A DNA stretch of 64,000 nucleotides from Terrisporobacter mayombei (lineage in GTDB: Bacteria; Bacillota; Clostridia; Peptostreptococcales; Peptostreptococcaceae). A model generated the notes under the pieces. The model had not been told where the DNA came from. It searched no databases and saw only the letters and a program-made list of their open reading frames with translations. Below, in pieces: positions 55,598-64,000 of this stretch; the stretch's first letter is position 1, and every line of letters begins with the position of its first letter. The stretch spans positions 29,189 through 93,188 of the forward strand of contig NZ_JACRYU010000012.1 of NCBI RefSeq assembly GCF_014333445.1. Direction: 5' to 3'. The position numbers and the translations under genes are program-made.

Positions 55598-57412
55598 CTA
55601 TTCTCCCTTTCTAAAATAATTATATATATTCTCTGCTACACTTCTGTTTAACCCCTCAACTTGAGATAATTCGTCCTCTGAAGCATTTTTAATTTCTTCA
55701 ATACTTTTAAAATGAGATAATAAAGCTTTTTTTCTTTTTTCTCCCACTCCTGGAATATCATCTAAAGTAGATTTTGTTAATGATTTATTTCTCAAACTTC
55801 TATGATAGCTTATAGCATAATTATGAACTTCTTCTTGAATACTTGCAACAAATCTATATAAATTTGATGTTCTATCAAGCTCAATTTCTTTAGTTGCATT
55901 AATCAATCCTTTAGTTCTATGCTTATCATCCTTGTACATACCCCAAAGAGGTATATCAATTCCATACTTCTCAAATACCTTTTTAACTGCACTGACTTGT
56001 CCTTTACCACCATCCAGCAAAATCAAATCAGCAAAATCGCCTTTTTGTATTCTTCTTTCTAAAATTTCCGCCATTGAATCATAATCATTAGGGCCTTCTA
56101 CAGTTTTTATTTTATATCTTCTATATTCTTTTTTATCTTTTATACCATTGGTGAAAACAACCATGACTCCTATGGAATCTACCCCTTGTATATTCGATAT
56201 ATCATAAGATTCAATTCTTCTAGGCGGCTCTGCCAATCCTAATACTTCAGCTAATTCAATTAATGCACCTTCACTTCTCTCATACTTTCTTTTATTCAGG
56301 TTAGAGAATTTTTCAAGATACTCCATAGCATTTTTCTTAACCATTTGAATTAGGCTTTTCTTATCTCCTTTTTGCGGTACTCTAATAGATACTTTTTGGC
56401 CTTTTATATTAGAAAGCCACTCTTCTAATACTACTTGATCTTCTATTTCAGATTCAATAATAATTTCTTTTGGAATATATTCTGCATTCATATAAAATTG
56501 CTTTACAAATGAACCTAAAATAGATTCTTTAGTAATATCCATAACACCTTCTAATATAAAGTGCTCTCTTCCAACTATTTTTCCATGCCTAATAAAGAAT
56601 GATTGAACACATGCTTCTTCATCATTATAAGCCATAGCTATTATATCTTGATTTATATCGTCAGTTGATACATCAATTTTTTGTTTTTGCATCATTTCTT
56701 GAAGGTTTATTATTTTATCCCTATAAATAGCAGCTTCTTCAAAGTTAAATTCCATAGAACATTTATTCATTTTTTCTTTTAAAATTTCAATTAGTTTTTC
56801 TTCTTTTCCAGATAGAAATAATAATATCTCATCTATCATTTTATTATATTCTTCTTTTGATACATTTCCTGTGCATGGGCCTACACATCTTTTTATATGA
56901 AGATTTAAACATGGTCTCATATTATTTTTAATAGCCCTATCAATATCTATACTACAAGTTCTTATTGGATAAATATTTCTTATAACTTCTAATGTATCAT
57001 TAACAGCTTCCACATTAGTATATGGACCAAAATATTTGGCTTTATCTTTTAATACTCTTCTTACTTTTAATACCCTTGGATAGTCTTCATTTACTGTGAC
57101 TTTTATATAGGGATAAGTTTTATCATCTCTTAATAACACATTATATTTGGGTCTATATTTTTTAATTAAATTACATTCTAAAATCAGTGCTTCTAATTCT
57201 GAGTCGGTAATTATATATTCAAATGAATTAATATTCTTAACCATTGATTTTACTTTTGAAGAATGATTTTTAGATGATTGGAAATATTGCCTTACCCTAT
57301 TTTTAAGAGATATAGCTTTGCCCACATATATAATTTTGTCATCTTTATCTTTCATTAAATATACCCCAGGCTCTGCTGGAAGTTTTTTTAATTGTTCTTG
57401 TATATCAAACAT
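55598..57412 (-). CDS. uvrC: Excinuclease ABC subunit C
   Basis: 604 residues. The N-terminal GIY-YIG nuclease (PGVYLMKDKDDKIIYVGKA, 15-33) makes the 3' incision. A UVR motif at ~200-235 binds UvrB. The RNase H-like domain (IESYDISNIQG, ILLDGGKGQVSAV) makes the 5' incision, and tandem HhH motifs (LDDIPGVGEKRKKALLSHF) lie at the C terminus. It is separated from uvrA by a terminator, so it is not in the uvrBA transcript. RBS GGAGG. Confidence 0.97.
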   Translation of the reverse strand: MFDIQEQLKKLPAEPGVYLMKDKDDKIIYVGKAISLKNRVRQYFQSSKNHSSKVKSMVKNINSFEYIITDSELEALILECNLIKKYRPKYNVLLRDDKTYPYIKVTVNEDYPRVLKVRRVLKDKAKYFGPYTNVEAVNDTLEVIRNIYPIRTCSIDIDRAIKNNMRPCLNLHIKRCVGPCTGNVSKEEYNKMIDEILLFLSGKEEKLIEILKEKMNKCSMEFNFEEAAIYRDKIINLQEMMQKQKIDVSTDDINQDIIAMAYNDEEACVQSFFIRHGKIVGREHFILEGVMDITKESILGSFVKQFYMNAEYIPKEIIIESEIEDQVVLEEWLSNIKGQKVSIRVPQKGDKKSLIQMVKKNAMEYLEKFSNLNKRKYERSEGALIELAEVLGLAEPPRRIESYDISNIQGVDSIGVMVVFTNGIKDKKEYRRYKIKTVEGPNDYDSMAEILERRIQKGDFADLILLDGGKGQVSAVKKVFEKYGIDIPLWGMYKDDKHRTKGLINATKEIELDRTSNLYRFVASIQEEVHNYAISYHRSLRNKSLTKSTLDDIPGVGEKRKKALLSHFKSIEEIKNASEDELSQVEGLNRSVAENIYNYFRKGE

Positions 57413-57483
57413 CTTTTTCCTCCAAAATCAAAATTCGCTTGACTCATATATCCAACGAGTTACCTTTGAACTACATTATCCTA

Positions 57484-57524
57484 TAATAAAACTTCTAACT
57501 TTTATATATATAAAAGCTAGAAGC
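57484..57524 (-). terminator. Terminator after uvrA
   Basis: Near-perfect palindrome (CTTCTA-x-CTTTTATA and complement, 57491-57522) followed by TTTTATT on the minus strand. Confidence 0.75.
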
Positions 57525-57553
57525 TATAATTGTTACTGAGAAATATTCCTCAA

Positions 57554-60379
57554 TTATTCAAAGTATTTTTTTAGGAATTGTCCTGTATAAGATTCTTTTA
57601 CTTTACAAATTTCTTTTGGAGTTCCAGTAGCTATTATAGTACCACCTTTATCTCCACCTTCAGGACCTAGGTCAACAATATAGTCACAAGTTTTTATAAC
57701 ATCTAAATTATGTTCTATAACTACTATTGAATTTCCTGTATCAGCAAGTTTTTGTAGTACATGAATTAATTTATCAACATCTGCCATATGAAGACCTGTA
57801 GTTGGTTCATCCAGTATATATAATGTCTTTCCTGTTGGCCTTTTACTCAATTCTGTCGCTAATTTAATTCTTTGAGCTTCTCCTCCTGATAACTGAGTTG
57901 AAGGCTGTCCAAGTTTTATGTAAGATAATCCTACATCCATTAATGTTTCAAGCTTTCTTTTTATTGATGGTATATTTTCAAAAAACTCCAATGCTTCTTC
58001 CACATTCATATCTAACACATCAGCAATTGTTTTATCTTTGTATTTAACTTGTAATGTTTCTCTATTATATCTTTCACCTTTACATACTTCACAAGGTACA
58101 TAAACATCTGGTAAGAAGTGCATCTCTATTTTAATAATTCCATCACCTTTACAAGCTTCACATCTTCCACCTTTTACATTAAAACTAAATCTACCTTTTT
58201 TATATCCTCTTGCTTTAGCTTCATTAGTAGTTGCGAATAAATCTCTTATTTGATCAAATACGCCTGTATATGTAGCAGGATTTGATCTAGGAGTCCTTCC
58301 TATTGGACTTTGATCTATATTTATTATTTTATCAATATTTTCTATTCCTTTTATTTCTTTATGTTTTCCCGGTCTTTCTCTAAGTTTATTAACTTTACTT
58401 GCAACGCCTTTATACAGTATAGAGTTAATTAATGAACTTTTTCCTGAACCAGATACTCCAGTTATACATATGAATTTTCCTAAAGGTAATTTAACATCTA
58501 CATTCTTTAGGTTATTTTCAGTAGCACCAATAATCTCTATAAAATTGCCGTTGCCCTCTCTTATATGTTCAGGTATTTCAATAACTTTTCTTCCACTTAA
58601 ATACAGTCCTGTCATTGAATTAGGATTTTCTAATATTTCATCTAATGTACCTTGTGCCACAATTTCTCCACCATGAACACCTGCACCAGGACCTATATCT
58701 ACTACATAGTCAGCTTCCCTCATAGTATCTTCATCATGTTCAACAACTATTAAAGTATTACCTAAGTCTGTTAAATGTCTTAATGTTCCTATTAGCTTTT
58801 CATTATCTCTTTGATGAAGACCTATACTAGGTTCGTCAAGTACATATAAAACCCCTACAAGAGCAGAACCAATTTGAGTAGCAAGTCTTATCCTTTGTGC
58901 CTCTCCTCCTGATAAAGTTCCTGCTTTTCTAGATAATGTTAAGTACTCTAAACCTACATCTCTTAAGAAAGATGATCTTTCATTTATTTCTTTTAGTATT
59001 TCATGAGCTATAAATTTATTTTTTTCACTTAACTCTAAGCTTCCCATAAAGTTCAATAACTCTTTTACAGATAAATCCGTAACTTCTATTATATTTTTTC
59101 CTCCGATTAATACAGACAAGACTTCTTTTCTAAGTCTTGAACCTTTACATTTTGGACAAGGTGTTTCTGCCATATACTCTTCTATTTTTTCTCTTGAGTA
59201 TTCTGAATTTGTTTCTCTATATCTTCTTTCAAGATTTACTATAACACCTTCAAATGGAGCTTTATAATGTTTTCTTCCGCCAAATTTTGAGTCAAAAATA
59301 AATTCTACAGTGATATTATTTTCACCATAAAGTAGCTCTTGGACAAAGTCTTCTGGTAAGTCCTTAAATGGAGTATCTAAAGATACATTATAATGTTCAG
59401 CTAAACTTTGAACCATTTTACTATAATAAGTATCATCACTTGTACTCACACTTCCCCACGCTGCTATAGCACCTTGTTTAATACTTAAATCTTTATTTGG
59501 TATAACAAGGTCTGGATCTACTTCTCTACTTTCTCCCAAACCTTTACATACATCACAGGCACCAAAAGGAGCATTAAATGAGAACATTCTTGGAGATAAT
59601 TCTTCTATCCCTATTCCATGTTCTGGACACGCAAATTTAGTTGAATATAATATTTCTTCTCCATCTATTATTTGAGCTATAACCAGCCCATCTGATAGTT
59701 TTACAGCTGTTTCAATAGAATCGGCTAATCTACCTTCTATACCATCTTTAATAACTATTCTATCTACAACAACATCTATATTATGTTTTTTATTTTTATT
59801 TAAATCAATTTCATCTGTTACTTCGTAATTTTCTCCATTTACTCTAATTCTAACAAAGCCTTCCTTCGTTATATTTTCTATAACTTTTTTATGAGTACCT
59901 TTTTGTCCTCTTACAATAGGAGATAATATTTGAACTTTAGTCCTTTCTGGGAACTCCAGCATCTTGTCTACTATTTCTTGTATAGTCATTTGACTAATTT
60001 CTTTGCCACATGTAGGGCAATGTACATCTCCTACTCTAGCAAATAATAATCTTAAATAGTCATAAATTTCCGTAACTGTACCAACTGTTGAACGCGGATT
60101 TCTAGAAGTTGTCTTTTGGTCAATAGATATCGCCGGTGATAGTCCTTCTATATATTCAACATTTGGTTTTTCCATTTGCCCTAAAAACTGTCTAGCATAA
60201 GCTGATAAACTTTCCACATATCTTCTTTGACCTTCTGCATATATAGTATCAAAAGCTAAAGATGATTTCCCAGAACCTGATAACCCTGTAAAAACAATAA
60301 ACTTGTTTCTAGGAAGTTCTAAATTTACATTTTTTAGGTTATGTTCTTTAGCACCCTTTATAATGATTTTATCTTCCAT
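57554..60379 (-). CDS. uvrA: Excinuclease ABC subunit A
   Basis: 941 residues, full length. It has two ABC ATPase modules with P-loops GLSGSGKSS (32-40) and [10 protein letters not shown] (~640), signatures [17 protein letters not shown] and [17 protein letters not shown], and zinc modules CPTCGKE and [16 protein letters not shown]. It scans DNA for lesions and loads UvrB. Its ATG shares one base with the uvrB stop (TAATG), so translation is coupled. Confidence 0.98.
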   Translation of the reverse strand: MEDKIIIKGAKEHNLKNVNLELPRNKFIVFTGLSGSGKSSLAFDTIYAEGQRRYVESLSAYARQFLGQMEKPNVEYIEGLSPAISIDQKTTSRNPRSTVGTVTEIYDYLRLLFARVGDVHCPTCGKEISQMTIQEIVDKMLEFPERTKVQILSPIVRGQKGTHKKVIENITKEGFVRIRVNGENYEVTDEIDLNKNKKHNIDVVVDRIVIKDGIEGRLADSIETAVKLSDGLVIAQIIDGEEILYSTKFACPEHGIGIEELSPRMFSFNAPFGACDVCKGLGESREVDPDLVIPNKDLSIKQGAIAAWGSVSTSDDTYYSKMVQSLAEHYNVSLDTPFKDLPEDFVQELLYGENNITVEFIFDSKFGGRKHYKAPFEGVIVNLERRYRETNSEYSREKIEEYMAETPCPKCKGSRLRKEVLSVLIGGKNIIEVTDLSVKELLNFMGSLELSEKNKFIAHEILKEINERSSFLRDVGLEYLTLSRKAGTLSGGEAQRIRLATQIGSALVGVLYVLDEPSIGLHQRDNEKLIGTLRHLTDLGNTLIVVEHDEDTMREADYVVDIGPGAGVHGGEIVAQGTLDEILENPNSMTGLYLSGRKVIEIPEHIREGNGNFIEIIGATENNLKNVDVKLPLGKFICITGVSGSGKSSLINSILYKGVASKVNKLRERPGKHKEIKGIENIDKIINIDQSPIGRTPRSNPATYTGVFDQIRDLFATTNEAKARGYKKGRFSFNVKGGRCEACKGDGIIKIEMHFLPDVYVPCEVCKGERYNRETLQVKYKDKTIADVLDMNVEEALEFFENIPSIKRKLETLMDVGLSYIKLGQPSTQLSGGEAQRIKLATELSKRPTGKTLYILDEPTTGLHMADVDKLIHVLQKLADTGNSIVVIEHNLDVIKTCDYIVDLGPEGGDKGGTIIATGTPKEICKVKESYTGQFLKKYFE

Positions 60380-62349
60380 TAATTTTTTATCCTTTCCTCT
60401 AATTCTTTTATCTTATCTCTTAGTTGTGCAGCTCTTTCAAATTGTAAATTCTGTGCAGCCTCCATCATTTCTTGTTGTAATGATTCTATAGTGCTCTTAA
60501 TATCATAAGTACTTTCATTTTCGCTAACTCCAAATATAACTTCTTCATCAGCTGGTTTTAAAGTTTCAATACTATCTCTAACTTCTTTGACAATAGTTTT
60601 TGGTGTAATACCATGCTCCTCATTATATTGAGATTGTATTTCTCTTCTTCTTTTTGTCTCTTCTATTGTAGCTGCCATAGAACGTGTTATTTTATCTGCA
60701 TACATTATTACTCTACCTTCTGAGTTCCTTGCAGCACGTCCTACAGTTTGTATTAGTGAAGTCTCAGATCTTAAAAATCCTTCTTTGTCAGCGTCTAGTA
60801 TTGCAACTAAAGAAACTTCTGGTATATCTAAACCTTCTCTAAGTAAGTTTATACCTACTAATACATCAAACTTCCCTAGTCTTAAGTCTCTAATAATTTC
60901 TGTTCTTTCTAATGTATCTATATCAGAGTGTAGATATTTAACTTTAATTCCTATTTCTTTTAAATAATTAGTCAAATCTTCACTCATTTTTTTAGTTAAA
61001 GTAGTAATTAATACCCTTTCCTTTTTCTCAATAACTTGATTTATTTCACCTACTAAGTTATCTATCTGATTTTCAATAGGTCTAACCTCTATTATTGGAT
61101 CAAGTAAACCTGTTGGTCTTATTATTTGCTCTGCAACAGTAGTTGAATGCTCTATTTCATAAGGACCTGGTGTAGCAGATACAAATAAAACTTGATTTAT
61201 ATTTTCTTCAAATTCTGAGAAATTTAAAGGTCTATTATCGTACGCTGATGGTAATCTAAATCCATTATCTATTAATGATTTCTTCCTAGAACGGTCACCT
61301 GCATACATACCTCTAACTTGAGGTATTGTAACGTGAGATTCATCAACAATTAATAAAAAGTCATCCGGGAAGAAACTCATTAGTGTATACGGTTTTTCTC
61401 CTTCTTCCCTTCCTGTTATATGTCTAGAATAGTTTTCTATCCCTTGACAAGTACCAATTTCACTAAGCATCTCTATATCATACTTAGTTCTTTGTTCTAT
61501 TCTTTGTGCTTCTAATAATTTATCATTATTTTTGAAATACTCCACTCTTTCCGCCAACTCTTTTTCTATCTCATCAACTGCATGTGCGACTTTTTCTGGA
61601 GTAGTAACATAGTGAGATGCAGGGAATACAGCAATATGATTCCTTGTTCCTAATATTTTACCCGTAACATAGTCTATTTCAACTATTCTATCTATTTCAT
61701 CTCCGAAGAATTCTATTCTTATAGCTTTCTCATCATCGCTAGCAGGGAATAATTCTAATATGTCTCCTCTAACTCTAAAAGTTCCTCTTATAAAATTAAT
61801 ATCATTTCTTTCATATTGTATTTCTACTAATTTCTTTATAAGGGTATCTCTATCTATTTCCATTCCTACCCTAATAGATAACATTAGTTTTTTATAATCA
61901 TCAGGATCCCCTATACCATATATACAAGAAACAGATGATACTACTATTACATCTTCTCTCTCTAAAATAGATGCAGTGGCAGAGTGTCTTAATTTGTCTA
62001 TTTCATCATTTATACTCGCATCCTTCTCTATATATGTATCACTATGAGCTACATATGCTTCTGGCTGATAATAATCATAATAACTTACAAAATATTCAAC
62101 TGCATTATTAGGAAAAAATTCTTTAAACTCACTATATAATTGAGCTGCTAAAGTTTTATTATGCGCAAGTATTAATGTAGGTTTTTTGACTTCTCTAATT
62201 ATATTTGCCATAGTAAAAGTTTTTCCTGAACCTGTTACCCCTAGTAGGGTTTGAAATTTTTCATCATTATTTATTCCTGTTACAATCTTTTTTATTGCTT
62301 CTGGCTGATCCCCTGTAGGCTTAAAAGCTGATTGAATTTCAAAATCCAT
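60379..62349 (-). CDS. uvrB: Excinuclease ABC subunit B
   Basis: About 656 residues. Helicase motif I is GVTGSGKT (38-45). The damage-probing beta-hairpin is [11 protein letters not shown]. Later helicase motifs include LIVDESHVT and [19 protein letters not shown] with [16 protein letters not shown]-terminal UVR motif contacts UvrC. A GTG at 62358 overlaps the Shine-Dalgarno; ATG 62349 has AAAGGAG at 8 nt and is preferred. It is first in the uvrB-uvrA operon, with an SOS box in the 5' region. Confidence 0.98.
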   Translation of the reverse strand: MDFEIQSAFKPTGDQPEAIKKIVTGINNDEKFQTLLGVTGSGKTFTMANIIREVKKPTLILAHNKTLAAQLYSEFKEFFPNNAVEYFVSYYDYYQPEAYVAHSDTYIEKDASINDEIDKLRHSATASILEREDVIVVSSVSCIYGIGDPDDYKKLMLSIRVGMEIDRDTLIKKLVEIQYERNDINFIRGTFRVRGDILELFPASDDEKAIRIEFFGDEIDRIVEIDYVTGKILGTRNHIAVFPASHYVTTPEKVAHAVDEIEKELAERVEYFKNNDKLLEAQRIEQRTKYDIEMLSEIGTCQGIENYSRHITGREEGEKPYTLMSFFPDDFLLIVDESHVTIPQVRGMYAGDRSRKKSLIDNGFRLPSAYDNRPLNFSEFEENINQVLFVSATPGPYEIEHSTTVAEQIIRPTGLLDPIIEVRPIENQIDNLVGEINQVIEKKERVLITTLTKKMSEDLTNYLKEIGIKVKYLHSDIDTLERTEIIRDLRLGKFDVLVGINLLREGLDIPEVSLVAILDADKEGFLRSETSLIQTVGRAARNSEGRVIMYADKITRSMAATIEETKRRREIQSQYNEEHGITPKTIVKEVRDSIETLKPADEEVIFGVSENESTYDIKSTIESLQQEMMEAAQNLQFERAAQLRDKIKELEERIKN

Positions 62350-62365
62350 ATATCTCACTCCTTTA

Positions 62366-62377
62366 GAACATCCGTTC
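62366..62377 (-). promoter_or_regulatory. LexA-type SOS box upstream of uvrB
   Basis: GAACGGATGTTC on the minus strand matches the Gram-positive LexA core GAAC-N4-GTTC exactly. It lies 17 bp before the uvrB ATG and about 19 bp downstream of the -10, suited to block transcription. Confidence 0.75.
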
Positions 62378-62395
62378 CGTATAATTACAGTTTTA

Positions 62396-62404
62396 ATTAT
62401 ACCA
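62396..62404 (-). promoter_or_regulatory. Extended -10 promoter of uvrBA
   Basis: TGGTATAAT (TG-n-TATAAT) on the minus strand; the -35 is weak, as is common for extended -10 promoters. Confidence 0.5.
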
Positions 62405-62585
62405 TAATAATCCTATTATTTCTTTATTCCTAGTTTTTATTATAAAATTTATTTAGTTATATATTACCCATTTTCAGTTTAATTTAAAGTATAGAATATA
62501 CAGTGTTATTTTAATCATTGTAATTTTTACATTTATCTTATAATCAGTAATAATTTTATAAATCAGCAAAACATTAGAAATCCAT

Positions 62586-62627
62586 AAAAAAAAACCATAT
62601 GTAGTATAATCTACACATGGTTTTTTA
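62586..62627 (-). terminator. Terminator of the tRNA cluster
   Basis: Stem AAAAAACCATGTGTAGA with its near-complement, AT loop, T8 tail on the minus strand, 7 nt after tRNA-Lys. Confidence 0.9.
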
Positions 62628-62633
62628 CCATAT

Positions 62634-62709
62634 TGGTGACCCATCGGAGATTCGAACTCCGGACACCTTGATTAAAAGTCAAGTGCTCTACCGACTGAGC
62701 TAATGAGTC
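62634..62709 (-). tRNA. tRNA-Lys (UUU)
   Basis: 76 nt with encoded CCA. Acceptor GACTCAT pairs with ATGGGTC; the anticodon loop CTTTTAA is closed by CTTGA/TCAAG. Last of six tRNAs. Confidence 0.97.
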
Positions 62710-62714
62710 ATATT

Positions 62715-62791
62715 TGGCGACCTGGAAGGGGCTCGAACCCTCGACCTCCAGCGTGACAGGCTGGCATTCTAACCAACTGAACTACCAGGCC
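62715..62791 (-). tRNA. tRNA-Asp (GUC)
   Basis: 77 nt with encoded CCA. Acceptor GGCCTGG/CCAGGTC; anticodon loop CTGTCAC in a CCAGC/GCTGG stem. Confidence 0.97.
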
Positions 62792-62806
62792 GCATTATGT
62801 ATTTAA

Positions 62807-62882
62807 TGGTGGGACCAACAGGGCTCGAACCTGTGACCCCCTGCTTGTAAGGCAGGTGCTCTCCCAGCTGAGCTATGGTCCC
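62807..62882 (-). tRNA. tRNA-Val (UAC)
   Basis: 76 nt with encoded CCA. Acceptor GGGACCA/TGGTCCC; anticodon loop CTTACAA in a CCTGC/GCAGG stem. Confidence 0.97.
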
Positions 62883-62898
62883 AAAATAATTATTTAAA

Positions 62899-62972
62899 TG
62901 GAGCGGGTGAAGGGGATCGAACCCTCACAGCCGGCTTGGAAGGCCGGAACTCTACCATTGAGCTACACCCGC
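62899..62972 (-). tRNA. tRNA-Gly (UCC)
   Basis: 74 nt with encoded CCA. Acceptor GCGGGTG/CACCCGC; anticodon loop CTTCCAA in a CCGGC/GCCGG stem. Confidence 0.97.
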
Positions 62973-62973
62973 A

Positions 62974-63048
62974 TGGTGACTCATAGGGGAATCGAACCCC
63001 TGTTACCGCCGTGAAAGGGCGGTGTCTTGACCGCTTGACCAATGAGCC
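62974..63048 (-). tRNA. tRNA-Glu (UUC)
   Basis: 75 nt with encoded CCA. Acceptor GGCTCAT/ATGAGTC; anticodon loop CTTTCAC in a CCGCC/GGCGG stem. One base separates it from tRNA-Gly. Confidence 0.97.
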
Positions 63049-63053
63049 ATTTA

Positions 63054-63129
63054 TGGAGCTGGTAATAGGACTCGAACCTACAACCTGCTGATTACAAGTC
63101 AGCTGCTCTACCAATTGAGCCATACCAGC
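63054..63129 (-). tRNA. tRNA-Thr (UGU)
   Basis: 76 nt with encoded CCA. Acceptor GCTGGTA/TACCAGC; anticodon loop CTTGTAA in a GCTGA/TCAGC stem. First of the six in transcription order. Confidence 0.97.
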
Positions 63130-63134
63130 TAATT

Positions 63135-63167
63135 ATTACTTGTCCGCTTCTCTCTCGGACAAGTAAT
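63135..63167 (-). repeat. 12-bp perfect palindrome before the tRNA cluster
   Basis: ATTACTTGTCCG (63135-63146) and its exact complement (63156-63167) flank a 9-base loop. It ends 5 nt before tRNA-Thr and starts right after a -10 element. No T-run follows, so it is not a normal terminator. It could be an operator, a processing hairpin or a remnant leader structure. Confidence 0.75.
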
Positions 63168-63197
63168 ACTATATCATATTTTGTCGTAATACGTCAA
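63168..63197 (-). promoter_or_regulatory. Candidate promoter of the tRNA cluster
   Basis: TTGACG (63192-63197), 18-bp spacer, TATAGT (63168-63173), directed at the tRNAs. Confidence 0.6.
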
Positions 63198-63258
63198 CAC
63201 TTTTTTTAAAGTTTTTTAAAATTTATTATTATTTTAAAAAAAGTTATATTTAAGTATA

Positions 63259-63537
63259 TTACATAGTTCCTCTATATTTGTAATCCTTATGTTCTCCATT
63301 AAGATAATCTAATTCAGCTGTTATTTTAACAATATGTCTATTTAAATTATGACCTATCTTTACATTTTTATAATCTGCATCATCATCATTATTAAAAAGG
63401 TAATCTCTAACTACTTCTTCTGCAGCTTTTGTATTTATAGAATCATAAAAATTAAAATAAGTTTTATCACCTATTTCTAATGTAAGATCATAATTCCCAT
63501 TTTCCTTTTTATTTCTCATATCTACCATATTATCCAT
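63259..63537 (-). CDS. Small acidic protein of unknown function, between 5S rRNA and tRNAs
   Basis: 92 residues, not recognised. It starts MDNMVDMRNKKENGNYDLTL after an excellent AGGAGG (7 nt spacing), which argues for a real gene. It is soluble and strongly charged (many D, K, N), with no cysteines, signal peptide or membrane span. Alternating hydrophobic stretches (YDLTLEIGDKTYFNFYDS, HIVKITAELDYLNG) suggest beta strands, with a central acidic NNDDDADYKN loop. It lies in the rRNA-tRNA direction, ~155 bp after 5S and ~130 bp before the tRNAs. A 10-bp AT palindrome lies upstream at 63599-63626. Confidence 0.7.
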   Translation of the reverse strand: MDNMVDMRNKKENGNYDLTLEIGDKTYFNFYDSINTKAAEEVVRDYLFNNDDDADYKNVKIGHNLNRHIVKITAELDYLNGEHKDYKYRGTM

Positions 63538-63690
63538 TTTATTTCCTCCTACAAATTACAGTATTATTATTTAAGGTTTCCAGATTCATAGCTTTTTATT
63601 TATAATTTGTAATAGTAAATTATAAATAAAAATGAAAAATAATAGATATGAAAATATATAGTTTTGATTTTTATGCAATAAAAAAAGATT

Positions 63691-63807
<117 letters not shown>

Positions 63808-63883
63808 TAATCTTTACTTAAAGTATTAACTTTTGTTAGTACTTTCAAAACTGCTAACATTTAATGTTTCCATTAATTTTCTT

Positions 63884-64000
63884 GGTCAAGTCCTCGATCT
63901 ATTAGTATCAGTAAGCTAAATACATTACTGCACTTACACCTCTGACCTATCAACCAGGTAGTCTTCCTGGGATCTTAACCTTGCGGTGGGAAATCTTATC
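63884..64000 (-). rRNA. rrl: 23S ribosomal RNA, 3' end only
   Basis: The sequence reads into the conserved 23S 3' terminus, including GGTTGATAGGTCAGAGGTG, then AATAGATCGAGGACTTGACC. The gene runs off the end of the window. A ~75-bp spacer without tRNA separates it from 5S. Confidence 0.95.

Noticed and set aside
57484..57524. Palindrome between uvrC and uvrA considered as an SOS operator
   Set aside because: It does not match GAAC-N4-GTTC and is followed by a T-rich run after the uvrA stop, so a terminator explains it.
62890..63123. 77-codon open frame on the minus strand with Cys/Ser-rich product
   Set aside because: It runs through tRNA-Gly, tRNA-Glu and tRNA-Thr; the apparent protein is translated tRNA sequence.

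Overview
The window is AT-rich DNA (roughly 70% A+T by eye) from a low-GC, spore-forming anaerobic Firmicute. The gene set fits the Clostridia, most likely Peptostreptococcaceae (relatives of Clostridioides, Paraclostridium or Romboutsia). The signs are a SleC-type spore cortex-lytic enzyme, a YtxC-like sporulation protein, a trimeric [FeFe] hydrogenase, T-box control of aminoacyl-tRNA synthetases, and a pheS-pheT-zapA-U32 gene string. Most genes and the rRNA/tRNA cluster lie on the minus strand. I see no prophage, insertion sequence, CRISPR array or integrated element; this is core chromosome.

Layout. 1-3.4 kb: 3' part of a PepD-like dipeptidase (+), then a convergent U32 peptidase. 3.5-8.7 kb: zapA, pheT and pheS behind a T-box leader with a Phe (UUC) specifier, preceded by a SpoU-type rRNA methyltransferase. 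8.7-10.8 kb: KtrAB-type potassium uptake. 11-12.4 kb: infC-rpmI-rplT with an attenuator leader and an AUU start for infC. 12.6-14 kb: an FtsH-like protease lacking membrane segments (+). 14-17.1 kb: thrS behind a T-box with a Thr (ACU) specifier, and ytxC. 17.4-22.5 kb: a nucleoside-type ABC importer (two permeases, double ATPase, BMP lipoprotein). 22.7-29.6 kb: DegV, TrmL, VanW, endonuclease III, a Lon-like protease and QueG. 29.7-31.1 kb: a RusA-like nuclease and glutaminase (+). 31.3-37.8 kb: aldo/keto reductase, ArsR-type regulator, uridine-kinase-like protein, signal peptidase I, RsmF-like methyltransferase and PrsW. 37.9-39.2 kb: sleC (+). 39.3-45.4 kb: a DUF3298-type gene broken at a ten-base homopolymer, then a 1.4-kresidue DUF445 protein behind a small ArsR regulator. 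45.6-48.8 kb: Cof hydrolase, RlmD and RsuA. 49-54.5 kb (+): class II aldolase and the HydC-HydB-HydA hydrogenase operon. 54.7-62.4 kb: hprK-uvrC and uvrA-uvrB, with a LexA-type box before uvrB. 62.6-64 kb: six tRNA genes, a small unknown gene, 5S rRNA and the 3' end of 23S rRNA.

The housekeeping content is ordinary and strongly supported. The stretches most worth a second look are: the arsR/giant-DUF445 pair with a perfect 22-bp inverted repeat lying over a consensus promoter; the DUF3298 gene that a single-base change in a ten-base run would restore; the soluble FtsH-like protease; the small gene between 5S rRNA and the tRNAs, with a 12-bp palindrome between a promoter and the first tRNA; the RusA homologue with one catalytic Asp replaced by His; and the SOS box on uvrBA. 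I found no clear candidate for a wholly new multi-gene system, and homology searches could not be run here.
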